Below, piece after piece: positions 33,449 through 43,313 of a DNA stretch of 64,000 bases. Below the pieces are notes generated by a model that saw nothing but the letters and a program-made list of their open reading frames with translations, was not told where the DNA came from and did no database searches. Every line of letters starts with the position of its first letter. Position 1 is the first letter of the stretch. The position numbers and the translations under genes are program-made. The stretch comes from an uncultured delta proteobacterium (GTDB lineage Bacteria; Desulfobacterota; Desulfovibrionia; Desulfovibrionales; Desulfovibrionaceae), in the NCBI GenBank assembly GCA_900079685.1, contig LT599019.1, forward strand, positions 105,617 to 169,616. Direction: 5' to 3'.

Positions 33449-35017
33449 ATGCGCTCTGATACGCCGCTGTACCTCAAAATAAACGCCAAGGACAACGTTG
33501 CCATCGTCACCAATGACGGAGGCCTGCCCCGGGGAACGCGGTTTCCTGACGGCCTGACGCTTATCGAGGACGTTCCGCAGGCTCACAAGGTGGCGCTGCG
33601 GCCCATCGCGAAAGGTTCTCCGGTACTGCGCTACGGCGTTCCCGTAGGCTACGCGCTGGAAGACATACCGCCCGGGGCCTGGGTCCATGAGGCGACCGTG
33701 CGCATGCCGAGCGCGCCGGATCTTGAAGAACTCACGGCACTTGTGGATTCCCTGCCCTTTCCCGCTCCGTGCGAACCGCTGGGCGGCCATACCTTCATGG
33801 GGTTCCGCAATGCCGACGGCTCGGTGGGCACGCGCAACATGCTCGCCATCAGCACGACCGTGCAATGCGCCGCGCCCGTCGCCAGAATCGCGGTCGAACG
33901 CATCAAGGCGGAATTGCTGCCCAAGTATCCGCACGTCGACGGCGTTGTCGCCATCGAACACGCATACGGCTGCGGCGTGGCCATTGAAGCCCCGGATGCG
34001 TACATCCCCATCCGCTCGCTGCAGAACATCGCCAAAAACCCGAACTTCGGCGGCCTGCCCCTGCTGGTAGGGCTCGGGTGTGAAAAGCTGACGCCGGAAC
34101 GCTTTTTCCCGGAAGGTTCCATCCCGCCGTCCCCCCTTACCGCCCTAGGTGAAGAGCACGTCATCAATTTACAGGACGAGCGCTTCATCGGGTTTGAGTC
34201 CATGATTGACGGCATCATGGCCGCCGCGGCCAAGCGGCTGGCGATTCTGGACGCGCGCCGCCGGGAAACCTGCCCGGCCTCGGAAATCGTTCTCGGGTTG
34301 CAATGCGGCGGCAGCGACGCCTTTTCCGGCGCCGCCGCCAACCCGGCGGTGGGGGTCGCCGCCGACATGCTCGTGCGCTGCGGGGCCACGGTGTTCTTTT
34401 CCGAAGTGACCGAAGTCAGGGACGGCATAGAGCAGCTTGTCCGGCGGGCGGCCAACAAGGACGTGGCCCTCGGCCTCATCAGGGAAATGGCCTGGTACGA
34501 CGGTTACCTCGCCCGGGGCGGCGCGGACCGGAGCGCGAACACCAGCCCAGGCAACAAAAAGGGCGGCCTCAACAACATTGTGGAAAAATCCATGGGGTCC
34601 ATCGCGAAATCCGGCAGCTGCCCCATTTCCGGCGTTTACGGGCCCGGGGAAAAAATTCCCCACGATAAAAAAGGTCTGTTCTTCGCGGCAACGCCCGCCA
34701 GCGACATCGTCTGCGGCCCCAGCCAGGTGGCGGCGGGCATGAACGTGCTCGTGTTCATAACCGGGCGCGGCACGCCCTACGGCCTGGCGGAGGTCCCGAC
34801 GATCAAGGTGGTCACGCGGAACGAGCTGGCCGCGCGCTGGCACGACCTCGTGGACGTGAACACCGGGCCCATCGTCACCGGCGGGAGCACCATCGAGGAA
34901 AAGGGGCGGGAGATTTTCGACCTCATCCTCCAGGTCGCCGGCGGGAAAAAACCCGCCGCCGAGCGTCTCAAGCTGCACAACTACATGGCGGTTTTCAACC
35001 CGGCACCCCTCACCTGA
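33449..35017 (+). CDS. garD: Galactarate dehydratase
   Basis: A 522-residue enzyme of the UxaA/GarD family, about the length of E. coli GarD (523). The ATG at 33449 has GGGAGA upstream; the frame extends further but without an RBS. It dehydrates galactarate to 5-dehydro-4-deoxyglucarate using iron. The N-terminal SAF-like region (about 1-95) precedes the long dehydratase domain ([67 protein letters not shown]). First gene of the aldarate operon; two operator copies lie upstream. UxaA altronate dehydratase is the alternative, but the gudD/garR/garL neighbours favour galactarate. Confidence 0.9.
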   Translation: MRSDTPLYLKINAKDNVAIVTNDGGLPRGTRFPDGLTLIEDVPQAHKVALRPIAKGSPVLRYGVPVGYALEDIPPGAWVHEATVRMPSAPDLEELTALVDSLPFPAPCEPLGGHTFMGFRNADGSVGTRNMLAISTTVQCAAPVARIAVERIKAELLPKYPHVDGVVAIEHAYGCGVAIEAPDAYIPIRSLQNIAKNPNFGGLPLLVGLGCEKLTPERFFPEGSIPPSPLTALGEEHVINLQDERFIGFESMIDGIMAAAAKRLAILDARRRETCPASEIVLGLQCGGSDAFSGAAANPAVGVAADMLVRCGATVFFSEVTEVRDGIEQLVRRAANKDVALGLIREMAWYDGYLARGGADRSANTSPGNKKGGLNNIVEKSMGSIAKSGSCPISGVYGPGEKIPHDKKGLFFAATPASDIVCGPSQVAAGMNVLVFITGRGTPYGLAEVPTIKVVTRNELAARWHDLVDVNTGPIVTGGSTIEEKGREIFDLILQVAGGKKPAAERLKLHNYMAVFNPAPLT

Positions 35018-35078
35018 AACGGCTTCCGTTCCGGCGCGGTCCGGAGCGGTGTGCGATTATAGTGCAAGGAGAATGTGT

Positions 35079-36416
35079 ATGAAGAGTACCGGCGCACCGG
35101 TCGTAACGGAGTTCCAGGTCATTCCCGTGGCCGGGCGTGACAGCATGCTGATGAACCTCAGCGGCGCTCACGGCCCCTTTTTCACCCGCAACATCGTCAT
35201 TATGCGCGACAACGCCGGGAATACCGGGGTCGGCGAAGTGCCGGGCGGCGAAAAAATCCGCCAGACCCTGGAAGACGCGAAGCCTCTCGTCATCGGCGAA
35301 TCCATCGGCAATTACCGCAATATCCTGCGTACGGTGCACACCCGGTTCGCCGAGCGTGACAGCGGCGGCAGAGGACTGCAGACGTTTGACCTGCGCACCG
35401 CCATCCATGCCGTCACGGCTCTGGAAGCGGCGCTCCTCGACCTCTTCGGCCAATTCCTGGGCTTGCCCGTGGCCGCCCTGCTGGGCAACGGGCAGGTACG
35501 CGAAAAGGTCGCCATGCTGGGCTATCTGTTTTACGTGGGCGACCGTAAAAAAACGCCCCTTCCCTACGCTGACGGCTCACAGGAAAAGGACCCGTGGCTG
35601 CGGCTCCGGACCGAAGAGGCCCTGACGCCTGAAACCGTCGTCCGCCTGGCGGAAGCCGCCCGGGACCGGTACGGATTTTCCGATTTCAAACTCAAGGGCG
35701 GCGTGCTGCGCGGCGAGGAGGAAATGGAGGCCGTCACCGCCCTGCACGAACGGTTCCCCGACGCGCGCATCACCCTGGACCCCAACGGCGCCTGGTCTTT
35801 GGAAGAAGCCGTCCGGCTGTGCAGAGGCAAGGGCCATATCCTGGCCTATGCCGAAGACCCCTGCGGCGCGGAGGGCGGGTTTTCCAGCCGGGAGGTCATG
35901 GCGGAATTTAGGCGGGCAACGGGCCTCATGACGGCCACCAACATGATCGCCACGGACTGGCGGCAGATGGCCCATTCCGTCCAGTTGCAGTCCGTGGACA
36001 TCCCCCTGGCCGACCCGCATTTCTGGACCATGGAAGGGTCCGTCCGCGTGGCCATGCTGTGCGAGATGTTCGGCCTCACCTGGGGTTCGCACTCCAACAA
36101 CCACTTCGATATCTCGCTCGCCATGTTCACGCATGTGGGCGCGGCCGCGCCCGGCAGGGTCACGGCCATCGACACCCACTGGATCTGGCAGGAAAACCGT
36201 GACGAACTGACCAAGGACCCCCTTGCCATCCGCGACGGCATGGTGGCCATCCCCGACAGACCGGGGCTTGGCGTGGAACTGGATATGGCCAAGGTCGAAG
36301 AGGCGCACAAACGCTACAAGAGCATGGGGCTCGGCGCGCGCGACGATGCCGAGGCCATGCAATTCCTCATTCCCGGCTGGACCTTCGACAACAAAAAACC
36401 CTGCATGGTGCGCTGA
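35079..36416 (+). CDS. gudD: Glucarate dehydratase
   Basis: A 445-residue enolase-superfamily enzyme converting D-glucarate to 5-dehydro-4-deoxyglucarate. AAGGAG is 7 bp before the ATG at 35079; an ATG at 35073 is too close. It matches E. coli GudD nearly throughout: [20 protein letters not shown] at the start, [28 protein letters not shown] (KxK), [37 protein letters not shown] and [19 protein letters not shown] (His). The C-terminal [16 protein letters not shown] is characteristic. Position 2 in the operon after garD; both products feed the same aldolase. Confidence 0.96.
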   Translation: MKSTGAPVVTEFQVIPVAGRDSMLMNLSGAHGPFFTRNIVIMRDNAGNTGVGEVPGGEKIRQTLEDAKPLVIGESIGNYRNILRTVHTRFAERDSGGRGLQTFDLRTAIHAVTALEAALLDLFGQFLGLPVAALLGNGQVREKVAMLGYLFYVGDRKKTPLPYADGSQEKDPWLRLRTEEALTPETVVRLAEAARDRYGFSDFKLKGGVLRGEEEMEAVTALHERFPDARITLDPNGAWSLEEAVRLCRGKGHILAYAEDPCGAEGGFSSREVMAEFRRATGLMTATNMIATDWRQMAHSVQLQSVDIPLADPHFWTMEGSVRVAMLCEMFGLTWGSHSNNHFDISLAMFTHVGAAAPGRVTAIDTHWIWQENRDELTKDPLAIRDGMVAIPDRPGLGVELDMAKVEEAHKRYKSMGLGARDDAEAMQFLIPGWTFDNKKPCMVR

Positions 36417-36459
36417 AAACCGGCGCCCCGCGAACATTGTATCCTTGAAGGAGACTGTC

Positions 36460-37347
36460 ATGGAAGTTGGATTCATCGGACTCGGCATCATGGGCAAGCC
36501 CATGGTCAAAAACCTGCTCAAGGCGGGCATCGGCGTTCTCTGCTTCGACCTGAACAAGGCGGCCGTTGACGAATGCGTCAAAGCCGGCGCCAAGGCAGCG
36601 GCCTCCATCGCGGAAGTCGCCCAAAAAAACACCTTTATCATCACCATGCTGCCCAACTCGCCCCAGGTTTCCGCCGTGGCGCTCGGCAAGGACGGCATTG
36701 CGGACAACGCCAAAGCCGGGACCCTGGTCGTGGACATGTCCTCCATCGCGCCGCTGGCCGCCCGTGAGATCCACGACGGCTTGAAAGCCAAGGGCATCCG
36801 CATGCTCGACGCCCCGGTTTCCGGCGGCGAGCCCAAAGCCATCGACGGCACCCTGTCCGTGATGATCGGCGGCGCGCAGAAAGACTTTGACGAGGCCCTG
36901 CCCGTGCTGAAGCACATGGCCGGTTCCGTCGTGCGCGTGGGTGAAATCGGCGCGGGCAACATCGCCAAACTCGCCAACCAGATCGTGGTGGCCGTGAACA
37001 TCGCGGGCCTGGCCGAAGCCATGACGCTTTCCGCCAAGGCCGGGGTTGACCCGGAACTGGTTTACCAGGCCATCCGGGGCGGGCTCGCCGGTTCCACGGT
37101 CATGGACGCCAAGGCGCCCATGATGCTGGACCGCAACATCAAGCCCGGCTTCAAAATCAATCTGCACATCAAGGACCTGGGCAACGTCATGGATACCGGC
37201 CACGGCGTGGGGGTGCCCCTGCCCCTTTCCGCCGCGGTCATGGAAATGATGCAGGCCCTCAAGGTGGAAGACATGGGCGACGCCGACCACTCCGCCCTGG
37301 TCCGCTACTATGAAAAAATGTCCAATTGCCAGGTGAAGCGCGGATGA
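36460..37347 (+). CDS. garR: Tartronate semialdehyde reductase (2-hydroxy-3-oxopropionate reductase)
   Basis: A 295-residue beta-hydroxyacid dehydrogenase. The ATG at 36460 follows GAAGGAG. MEVGFIGLGIMGKPM is the NAD(P) motif, DAPVSGGEPKAIDGTLSVM the substrate site and GAGNIAKLANQIVVAVNIA carries the catalytic lysine. It reduces tartronate semialdehyde, the product of 5-dehydro-4-deoxyglucarate aldolysis, to glycerate. The length matches E. coli GarR and it stands between gudD and the transporter genes, fitting the pathway. Confidence 0.95.
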   Translation: MEVGFIGLGIMGKPMVKNLLKAGIGVLCFDLNKAAVDECVKAGAKAAASIAEVAQKNTFIITMLPNSPQVSAVALGKDGIADNAKAGTLVVDMSSIAPLAAREIHDGLKAKGIRMLDAPVSGGEPKAIDGTLSVMIGGAQKDFDEALPVLKHMAGSVVRVGEIGAGNIAKLANQIVVAVNIAGLAEAMTLSAKAGVDPELVYQAIRGGLAGSTVMDAKAPMMLDRNIKPGFKINLHIKDLGNVMDTGHGVGVPLPLSAAVMEMMQALKVEDMGDADHSALVRYYEKMSNCQVKRG

Positions 37348-37408
37348 CAGGCCGGTCCGGACTTTTCGCCCTCATTTCGCTCGTGACGGCGATGCGTGTC
37401 TCCATCGT

Positions 37409-37443
37409 CTTCCGCAAGGGAGCATTCCGCTCCCTTGCGGAAG
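37409..37443 (+). promoter_or_regulatory. Intra-operon hairpin between garR and tctA
   Basis: CTTCCGCAAGGGAGC and GCTCCCTTGCGGAAG form a perfect 15-bp stem with a 5-base loop, 62 bp after garR. No T run follows; it could stabilise mRNA or limit expression of the downstream permease genes. Confidence 0.5.
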
Positions 37444-37509
37444 GCCTGATTGAAAACAGCCATTCTTGAACTGACAAACCGCCCCGCGGCGAGCGAAAGG
37501 AATGGAGCC

Positions 37510-39075
37510 ATGGAAATACTAGACCTTATCATCAATGGGTTCATCACGGCCGGAAATCCTCTGAGCCTGGTACTCATCGTCATATGCGTAGCTATCGGCA
37601 TCATTTTTGGGGCCATTCCCGGCCTCTCCGCCACCATGGCCGTGGCTCTGTTTCTTCCGGTGACATACGGCCTGCAACCGAGCATCGCCATGTCCGTGCT
37701 TATGGCGTTGTATATCGGCGGGGTTTCCGGCGGGCTTATTTCCGCCATTCTGTTGCGTATTCCCGGCACCCCTTCCTCGGTGGCCACCTGTTTCGACGGG
37801 CATCCGCTGGCTGCCAGGGGCGAGGCGCCCAAAGCGCTGGGCGTGGGCGTGGTCTTTTCCTTCATCGGCACCATTTTCTCCATCCTGGCGCTGATGTTCA
37901 TCTCGCCCTGGCTGGCCAAGCTCGCCATTGAGTTCGGCAACTTCGAGTATTTTTCCATCGCCCTGTTCTCTCTTACCATGATCGCCTCTCTGTCCGGAGA
38001 CTCGCTGATCAAGGGGGTGTTCTCGGGCACGCTCGGTTTTATGTTCGCAACCGTGGGGATCGCGCCCATCGACTCGGCCAAGCGGTTCACCTTCGGTGTC
38101 CTTGACCTGATGTCGGGCTTTGACATGCTGACGGTCATGATCGGGCTGTTCGCGGTGGGCGAAATCATCGCCGCCGCCAAGGATTCCCGCAAGGAGAGCC
38201 AAAAGGCCATTACCCAGCCGGACATGAAGAGCGTCAAGGGTTTCGACTTCAGCATGAAGGAATTCCTCGGCCAGCAGGGGAACATGCTCCGCTCGGCGCT
38301 CATCGGCATCGGTATCGGGATCCTGCCGGGCATCGGCGGCGGCACGGCGAACATTCTGGCCTACTCGGTCGCCAAGAACCAGTCCAGGTACCCGGAAAAA
38401 TTCGGCACCGGGATCATCGACGGCGTGGTGGCTTCGGAAAGCTCCAACAACGCGGCCATCGGCGGCGCTCTGATCCCCTTGCTTACCCTGGGCATTCCCG
38501 GCGACACGGTTACGGCCATGCTGCTCGGCGGGCTGATGATCCACGGCATAACCCCCGGCCCCAGACTGTTCATGGAACACACGGCCGTTGTTTACGGCAT
38601 CTTCGGGGCGCTGACCATCGCGGCCTTTGTCATGCTGTTCCTGGAATTTTACGGGCTCAGAATTTTCGTGAAACTGCTGACCATCCCGAAGCATATTTTA
38701 TTGCCGATCATTTTCTGCCTCTGCGGCGTTGGCGCATACGGCCTCAACAGCCGGACCTTCGACCTCTGGAGCGTCATTTTATTCGGCGTCATCGGGTTCG
38801 GGTTCAGTTCGTTCAAGATCCCCATAGCGCCTTTTATCCTGGGCTTCATTCTCGGCCCCATGGCGGAAACGAACTTGCGGCGGGGCCTGATGCTGCACCA
38901 GAACAGCCTCGACCCCCTTTTCGCTTCGCCCATCTGCATGTTCTTCCTGACCATCGCCGGGCTTTCGCTCGCGCTTACCGCATACAGGCAGGTCGTGCGC
39001 CATCGCCGCATACTGCGGACGAACGGAACGGCGGGCGCTTCCGGCCCGGCCTGCGGGGATGCTTCCAATGGATAG
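37510..39075 (+). CDS. tctA: TTT transporter large membrane subunit TctA, copy 1
   Basis: A 521-residue polytopic membrane protein; ATG 37510 follows GAAAGGA. Motifs FGAIPGLSATMAVALFLPVT, IPGTPSSVATCFDGHPL, GILPGIGGGTANILAYSVAK and LLTLGIPGDTVTAMLLGGLMIHG are intact. It is strikingly similar to the copy at 39736 over the entire length, differing mainly in scattered conservative substitutions and the C-terminal tail. With TctB and TctC of this operon it should import an aldarate or related dicarboxylate. Confidence 0.95.
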   Translation: MEILDLIINGFITAGNPLSLVLIVICVAIGIIFGAIPGLSATMAVALFLPVTYGLQPSIAMSVLMALYIGGVSGGLISAILLRIPGTPSSVATCFDGHPLAARGEAPKALGVGVVFSFIGTIFSILALMFISPWLAKLAIEFGNFEYFSIALFSLTMIASLSGDSLIKGVFSGTLGFMFATVGIAPIDSAKRFTFGVLDLMSGFDMLTVMIGLFAVGEIIAAAKDSRKESQKAITQPDMKSVKGFDFSMKEFLGQQGNMLRSALIGIGIGILPGIGGGTANILAYSVAKNQSRYPEKFGTGIIDGVVASESSNNAAIGGALIPLLTLGIPGDTVTAMLLGGLMIHGITPGPRLFMEHTAVVYGIFGALTIAAFVMLFLEFYGLRIFVKLLTIPKHILLPIIFCLCGVGAYGLNSRTFDLWSVILFGVIGFGFSSFKIPIAPFILGFILGPMAETNLRRGLMLHQNSLDPLFASPICMFFLTIAGLSLALTAYRQVVRHRRILRTNGTAGASGPACGDASNG

Positions 39076-39185
39076 ATCACGGAACGCGGGACACGCCGGA
39101 ACTCCAGCGCATCCCGGTGCGGACAGATGAAAAAAACCGGTAACTGCCGGATGAAGTGTGAATACCATTTGTAACAGGAGATGCC

Positions 39186-39713
39186 ATGAAAGAAAGTTCG
39201 TTCTTGCAACGGTATAAGGAACTGCTGTTGGGCGCCGTCATGATGGCCCTGGCTGTGTTCTACTTGTACCATTCAACCTTCATCAAGGTACGCAGTTCCG
39301 TGAGCGTCAGCGCCAAACTGATTCCGGAAATTCTCGGCGGCCTTGTCGTTATTCTCGCCGCCGCCCAGATCTGGGTGGGGATAACGCACCTTGCCAAAGC
39401 GCGGCGTGAGAACGCAAAACACGGTACGCCCTCCGTTCTCTTCACCGAGGAAGAGAAAGGGGATTCCTTCCCTATCGCGCTTACGTTCGCCCTCATTCTC
39501 GGCTACGCGGTCGTTTTTGAACCGCTCGGGTTCATTATTTCCTCCTCCTTGTGCATGTTTCTGCAAATGCTGCTGATGGCGCCGAAGGAGAGGAAGAATC
39601 CGAAACTTTTCGCGCTTATTTCCGTGGTGGCGGCGGTAGTGGTCTATATTGCCTTCCGTATAGGCCTCAATCTTTCGCTCCCCCGCGGGCTGCTCGACTG
39701 GCTGCCGTTCTGA
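39186..39713 (+). CDS. tctB: TTT transporter small membrane subunit TctB
   Basis: A 175-residue hydrophobic protein of the TctB/DUF1468 family. AACAGGAG precedes the ATG. About four transmembrane segments: residues 12-28, around 44-68, 98-118 and 133-160 (LLLGAVMMALAVFYL, ILGGLVVILAAAQIWVGI, ALTFALILGYAVVF, ALISVVAAVVVYIAF), ending in LPRGLLDWLPF, the family's C-terminal motif. It lies between the two tctA genes. Confidence 0.9.
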   Translation: MKESSFLQRYKELLLGAVMMALAVFYLYHSTFIKVRSSVSVSAKLIPEILGGLVVILAAAQIWVGITHLAKARRENAKHGTPSVLFTEEEKGDSFPIALTFALILGYAVVFEPLGFIISSSLCMFLQMLLMAPKERKNPKLFALISVVAAVVVYIAFRIGLNLSLPRGLLDWLPF

Positions 39714-39735
39714 ATAACTCTTACAGGAAGGATTT

Positions 39736-41277
39736 ATGGACATCTTTGATCTCATCATAAACGGCTTTATCACAGCCGGCAGCCCGACGAGTCTGGTCCT
39801 CATTTTCGTCTGTGTGGCCATTGGCATCGTTTTCGGCGCCATTCCCGGCCTTTCCGCCACCATGGCCGTGGCGCTGTTTCTTCCGGTAACATACGGCCTG
39901 GAGCCGAGCAACGCCATGTCCGTGCTGATGGCCCTGTATGTCGGCGCGGTATCCGGCGGCCTTATCTCGGCCATTCTGTTGCGTATTCCCGGCACGCCGT
40001 CCTCCGTGGCCACCTGCTTCGACGGCCACCCGCTGGCGGCCAAGGGCCAGGCGCCCAAAGCGCTGGGGGTCGGCATCGTGTTTTCGTTCATCGGAACGAT
40101 TCTGTCCATTCTGGCCCTGATGTTCATATCTCCCTGGCTGGCCAAACTCGCCATTGAGTTCGGCAACTTCGAGTATTTTTCCATCGCGCTGTTCTCGCTG
40201 ACCATGATCGCCACGCTTTCCGGCGACTCCCTAATCAAAGGGGTTTTCTCCGGCACGCTCGGGTTTATCTTCGCAACCGTGGGCATTGCCCCCATCGATT
40301 CCGCCCAGCGGTTCACCTTCGGGTACATTGAGCTTATGTCCGGCTTCGACATGCTCCCGGTGATGATCGGGCTGTTCGCGGTGGGCGAAATTATCGCTTC
40401 CGCCAAGGATTCCCGCCGCCCGCCCAAAGCGGAGATCGCCCAGCCGGACATGAAGAGCGTCAAGGGCTTCGGGTTCAGTGTGCAGGAATTTATCGGCCAG
40501 CAATGGAACATGTTCCGTTCGGCCCTGATCGGGATAGGGATCGGGATTCTGCCGGGCATCGGCGGCGGGACGGCCAACATCCTCGCCTACTCGGTAGCCA
40601 AAAACCAGTCCAAGGATCCGGAAAAATTCGGCACGGGCATCATCGACGGGGTGGTTGCGTCTGAAACCTCCAACAACGCGGCCATCGGCGGGGCCTTGAT
40701 CCCGCTGCTCACCCTGGGCATTCCGGGCGATACCGTTACCGCCATGCTGCTCGGCGGGCTGATGATCCACGGCATGACGCCGGGCCCGCGCCTGTTCATC
40801 GAGCATACGGGCATCGTGTACGGCATTTTTGCGGCGCTCACCATCGCCTCCTTCATCATGCTGTTCATGGAATTTTACGGGCTGCGGATATTCGTGAAGC
40901 TGTTGACGATCCCCAAATACATTCTGCTGCCCGTCATCTTCTGCCTCTGCGGCGTGGGCGCATACGGCCTCAACAGCCGGGTGTTCGATCTGTGGAGCGT
41001 CATTCTCTTCGGCATCATCGGGTTCGGGTTCAGTTCCTTCCGGATTCCGATAGCGCCCTTCATTCTCGGCTTCATTCTCGGGCCCATGGCGGAAACGAAC
41101 CTGCGGCGCGGGCTGATGCTGCACCAGAACAGCCTTGAGCCTCTGTATTCCTCGCCCATCTGCATCTTCTTCCTGGCCATCGCCGTACTTTCCATGGGCC
41201 TTACCGCCTACAAGCAAATCCAGCGGCGCCGCCAGCCCGTTCCTGTTTTTGGAACCCTGGAAGCGCCGGAAGGCTAA
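39736..41277 (+). CDS. tctA: TTT transporter large membrane subunit TctA, copy 2
   Basis: A 513-residue paralog of the TctA at 37510. ACAGGAAGGA is the RBS. All TctA motifs (FGAIPGLSATMAVALFLPVT, RIPGTPSSVATCFDGHP, GIGGGTANILAYSVAKNQ, LGIPGDTVTAMLLGGL) are unchanged from copy 1; divergence is concentrated in the cytosolic segment KDSRRPPKAEIAQPDMKS, the middle loops and the tail. A single TctB and TctC serve both, an unusual arrangement that looks like an operon-internal duplication with subsequent divergence. Confidence 0.95.
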   Translation: MDIFDLIINGFITAGSPTSLVLIFVCVAIGIVFGAIPGLSATMAVALFLPVTYGLEPSNAMSVLMALYVGAVSGGLISAILLRIPGTPSSVATCFDGHPLAAKGQAPKALGVGIVFSFIGTILSILALMFISPWLAKLAIEFGNFEYFSIALFSLTMIATLSGDSLIKGVFSGTLGFIFATVGIAPIDSAQRFTFGYIELMSGFDMLPVMIGLFAVGEIIASAKDSRRPPKAEIAQPDMKSVKGFGFSVQEFIGQQWNMFRSALIGIGIGILPGIGGGTANILAYSVAKNQSKDPEKFGTGIIDGVVASETSNNAAIGGALIPLLTLGIPGDTVTAMLLGGLMIHGMTPGPRLFIEHTGIVYGIFAALTIASFIMLFMEFYGLRIFVKLLTIPKYILLPVIFCLCGVGAYGLNSRVFDLWSVILFGIIGFGFSSFRIPIAPFILGFILGPMAETNLRRGLMLHQNSLEPLYSSPICIFFLAIAVLSMGLTAYKQIQRRRQPVPVFGTLEAPEG

Positions 41278-41342
41278 CGTATTTGAAAAAGGCGCGCCGG
41301 CCTTCCCGGCGCAACAACTTCCTCGCTGCAACAGGAGACGAT

Positions 41343-42314
41343 ATGAAAAAGTTTTTTTGCTCTCTCGCATTGGTTTTGTCAGCCATCGTGCTTGTGATGC
41401 CGAATACGGCAGCCGCGGCTGCCCAAAAAGCATGGCCCGCCCAGCCGGTTGAATTCGTCGTGCCCGCCAACCCCGGCGGCGATACCGACATTAACTGCCG
41501 CGTCTTTTTGAAATATCTTGAAAAAGAACTCGGCCAATCCATGGTTGTCGTGAACATGGCCGGCGCCGCGGGCGCGGTCGGCATGAACAACGTCCGCCAA
41601 GCCAAACCCAATGGCTACCGCGCCCTTTTCTACCACTCCGGCGCGCTGATCGGCCAGATTATGGAATTCATCGATTTTTCCATCACGGGCGCCTTTGAAG
41701 TCGCCGCCATGCCGGTTATCGACAAATCCAACTGCTTCGGCGCCAACGCGAAGGCCCCGTACAACAACATCAAGGAACTGGTGGCATACGCCAAAGCCAA
41801 CCCCGGCAAAGTCTCCTTCGCCACGGAATCCGGCTCCTTCACGCATCTCCACGTTCTCGCGCTTGAAGAAGCCGCCGGCATCAAGTTCAACATCGCCGAC
41901 GCCGGCACGGCCTCGGAAAAAATCACCGCCCTGCTCGGCGGCCGCATCGACATCATCGGCACCCAGTACGGCCTCATCAAGGGCTATATCCAGAACAAGG
42001 AATTCAAGTGCCTGGGCATTCTCTCCGACCAGAAGCTGGCCGGCGCCGAAGACGTGCATACCTTCGCCGAAGACGGCTACAACCTGGTGTTCGATAAGTT
42101 CTTCTATGTGGCCTTCCCCAAGGGCACCCCGAAGGAAGTCATCGACACGTTCAACGCCGCCGCCAAAAAAGTTGCGGAAAACCCGGACTACATTGCCGAC
42201 TGCAAAAAGAACTTCGTGAACGCCAACTATATGACCCCTGAAGCCTCGGTCAAATACATCAACGACCAGGACGCCAACTACCGTAAGTATGAAAAAGCGC
42301 TGACCGGCAAATAA
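41343..42314 (+). CDS. tctC: TTT transporter periplasmic solute-binding protein TctC
   Basis: A 323-residue protein. The ATG at 41343 follows CAGGAG. The first about 25 residues are a Sec signal (VLSAIVLVMPNTAAAA). The ligand loops are VPANPGGDTDINCRVF and ATESGSFTHLHVLALEEA, different in detail from the STGGSPD loop of the first operon's TctC, in keeping with a different ligand. Catalytic partners in the operon (garD, gudD) suggest an aldarate ligand (inference). Confidence 0.93.
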   Translation: MKKFFCSLALVLSAIVLVMPNTAAAAAQKAWPAQPVEFVVPANPGGDTDINCRVFLKYLEKELGQSMVVVNMAGAAGAVGMNNVRQAKPNGYRALFYHSGALIGQIMEFIDFSITGAFEVAAMPVIDKSNCFGANAKAPYNNIKELVAYAKANPGKVSFATESGSFTHLHVLALEEAAGIKFNIADAGTASEKITALLGGRIDIIGTQYGLIKGYIQNKEFKCLGILSDQKLAGAEDVHTFAEDGYNLVFDKFFYVAFPKGTPKEVIDTFNAAAKKVAENPDYIADCKKNFVNANYMTPEASVKYINDQDANYRKYEKALTGK

Positions 42315-42326
42315 TCCCGGAGATTT

Positions 42327-42366
42327 CGCGGGCCGGTTCCGCATGGGAACCGGCCCGCGTTCTCTT
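42327..42366 (+). terminator. Rho-independent terminator or attenuator after tctC
   Basis: CGCGGGCCGGTTCC and GGAACCGGCCCGCG form a 14-bp stem with a short loop, followed by TTCTCTTT. It lies 60 bp before garL, so readthrough would be needed to express garL from the operon promoter. Confidence 0.75.
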
Positions 42367-42426
42367 TACCCCCTGGGGCCATGCCTCGATCACAGATACA
42401 AACGCTTACGCGTAAGGAGTTTTACA

Positions 42427-43182
42427 ATGGAATATATCCGCGAACGCGCGCTCAAAGGCGAGTTCCTGGCCGGGGCCTGGCTGAATCTGGCCTCTTCTCT
42501 GACGTCGGAAATGGCGGGCCTTGTCGGGTATGACTGGCTGCTCATCGATCAGGAGCACGCGCCCGGGGACAACATGACCCTCCTGCACCAGCTGCAGGGC
42601 GCGGCCCGCTTTCCCGTGGCTTCCATCGTGCGGGTGCCCTGGGTTGACCGCATCCTGTTCAAAAAAATTCTCGATCTCGGCGCCGCCGGCATCATGACCC
42701 CGTATGTCCAGACCCCCGAGGAAGCCAGGGAAGTCGTCAAATTCGCCAAATACATGCCCATGGGCGAGCGCGGTATCGCGGGTTCCCCCCGCTGCATGGA
42801 TTATTCCGCCAACTTCCCGCGCTACTTTGAAAACGCCAACAAGGACCTGATCCTTGTCGCGCAGATCGAAACAGGCCTGGCGCTCGACAACGCCGAAGCC
42901 ATTGCCGCCGTGGACGGCATCGACGTGCTGTTCGTCGGCCCGCTGGATCTTTCCATCAGCACCAATTTGCGGGCCATGTTTGACGACCCGAAATACGTGG
43001 ACAACCTGCGGCGCGTAGCGGCAGCTGCCAAGAAGCACGGCAAGGCCTGCGGCATTCTGCTGCCCAACGTCAAGTGGATCCCCTTGCTGAAAGAACTCGG
43101 TTTCACGTTCATCGCCTGCGGTTCGGACGGCGGCTTTGTGCTTAACGGCATGAAGTCCACGCTGGAAGCCCTGCGGGCCTAA
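42427..43182 (+). CDS. garL: 5-dehydro-4-deoxyglucarate aldolase (2-dehydro-3-deoxyglucarate aldolase)
   Basis: A 251-residue class II HpcH/HpaI aldolase. AAGGAG precedes the ATG. His 44 (LLIDQEHAPG), Arg 69 (SIVRVPW), Glu 148 (VAQIETGLAL) and Asp 174 (VGPLDLSIS) are the general-base, substrate-binding and metal residues of the family. E. coli GarL has 256 residues. It cleaves 5-dehydro-4-deoxyglucarate to pyruvate and tartronate semialdehyde, giving garR its substrate; thus garD/gudD-garL-garR make a complete route. It is better matched to the family than the aldolase at 2781. Confidence 0.93.
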   Translation: MEYIRERALKGEFLAGAWLNLASSLTSEMAGLVGYDWLLIDQEHAPGDNMTLLHQLQGAARFPVASIVRVPWVDRILFKKILDLGAAGIMTPYVQTPEEAREVVKFAKYMPMGERGIAGSPRCMDYSANFPRYFENANKDLILVAQIETGLALDNAEAIAAVDGIDVLFVGPLDLSISTNLRAMFDDPKYVDNLRRVAAAAKKHGKACGILLPNVKWIPLLKELGFTFIACGSDGGFVLNGMKSTLEALRA

Positions 43183-43199
43183 ATAAAAAAACGGCGAAC

Positions 43200-43252
43200 A
43201 GCGCGCCCGGACATCCCGAGCGGACATCCCGGTCGGATATCCCGGGCGCGCT
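43200..43252. repeat. Hairpin with three tandem 13-mers
   Basis: Three head-to-tail copies of a 13-mer (CGGACATCCCGAG, CGGACATCCCGGT, CGGATATCCCGGG; 43208-43246) lie between arms AGCGCGCCCGG and CCGGGCGCGCT. Intergenic, between garL and the next gene; function unknown. Confidence 0.6.
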
Positions 43253-43313
43253 GCCCGACGGACGGCCTTTGCCGCGCTTTTGCGGCGGCAATCCAGAGTT
43301 GCAGGAGATTTCA

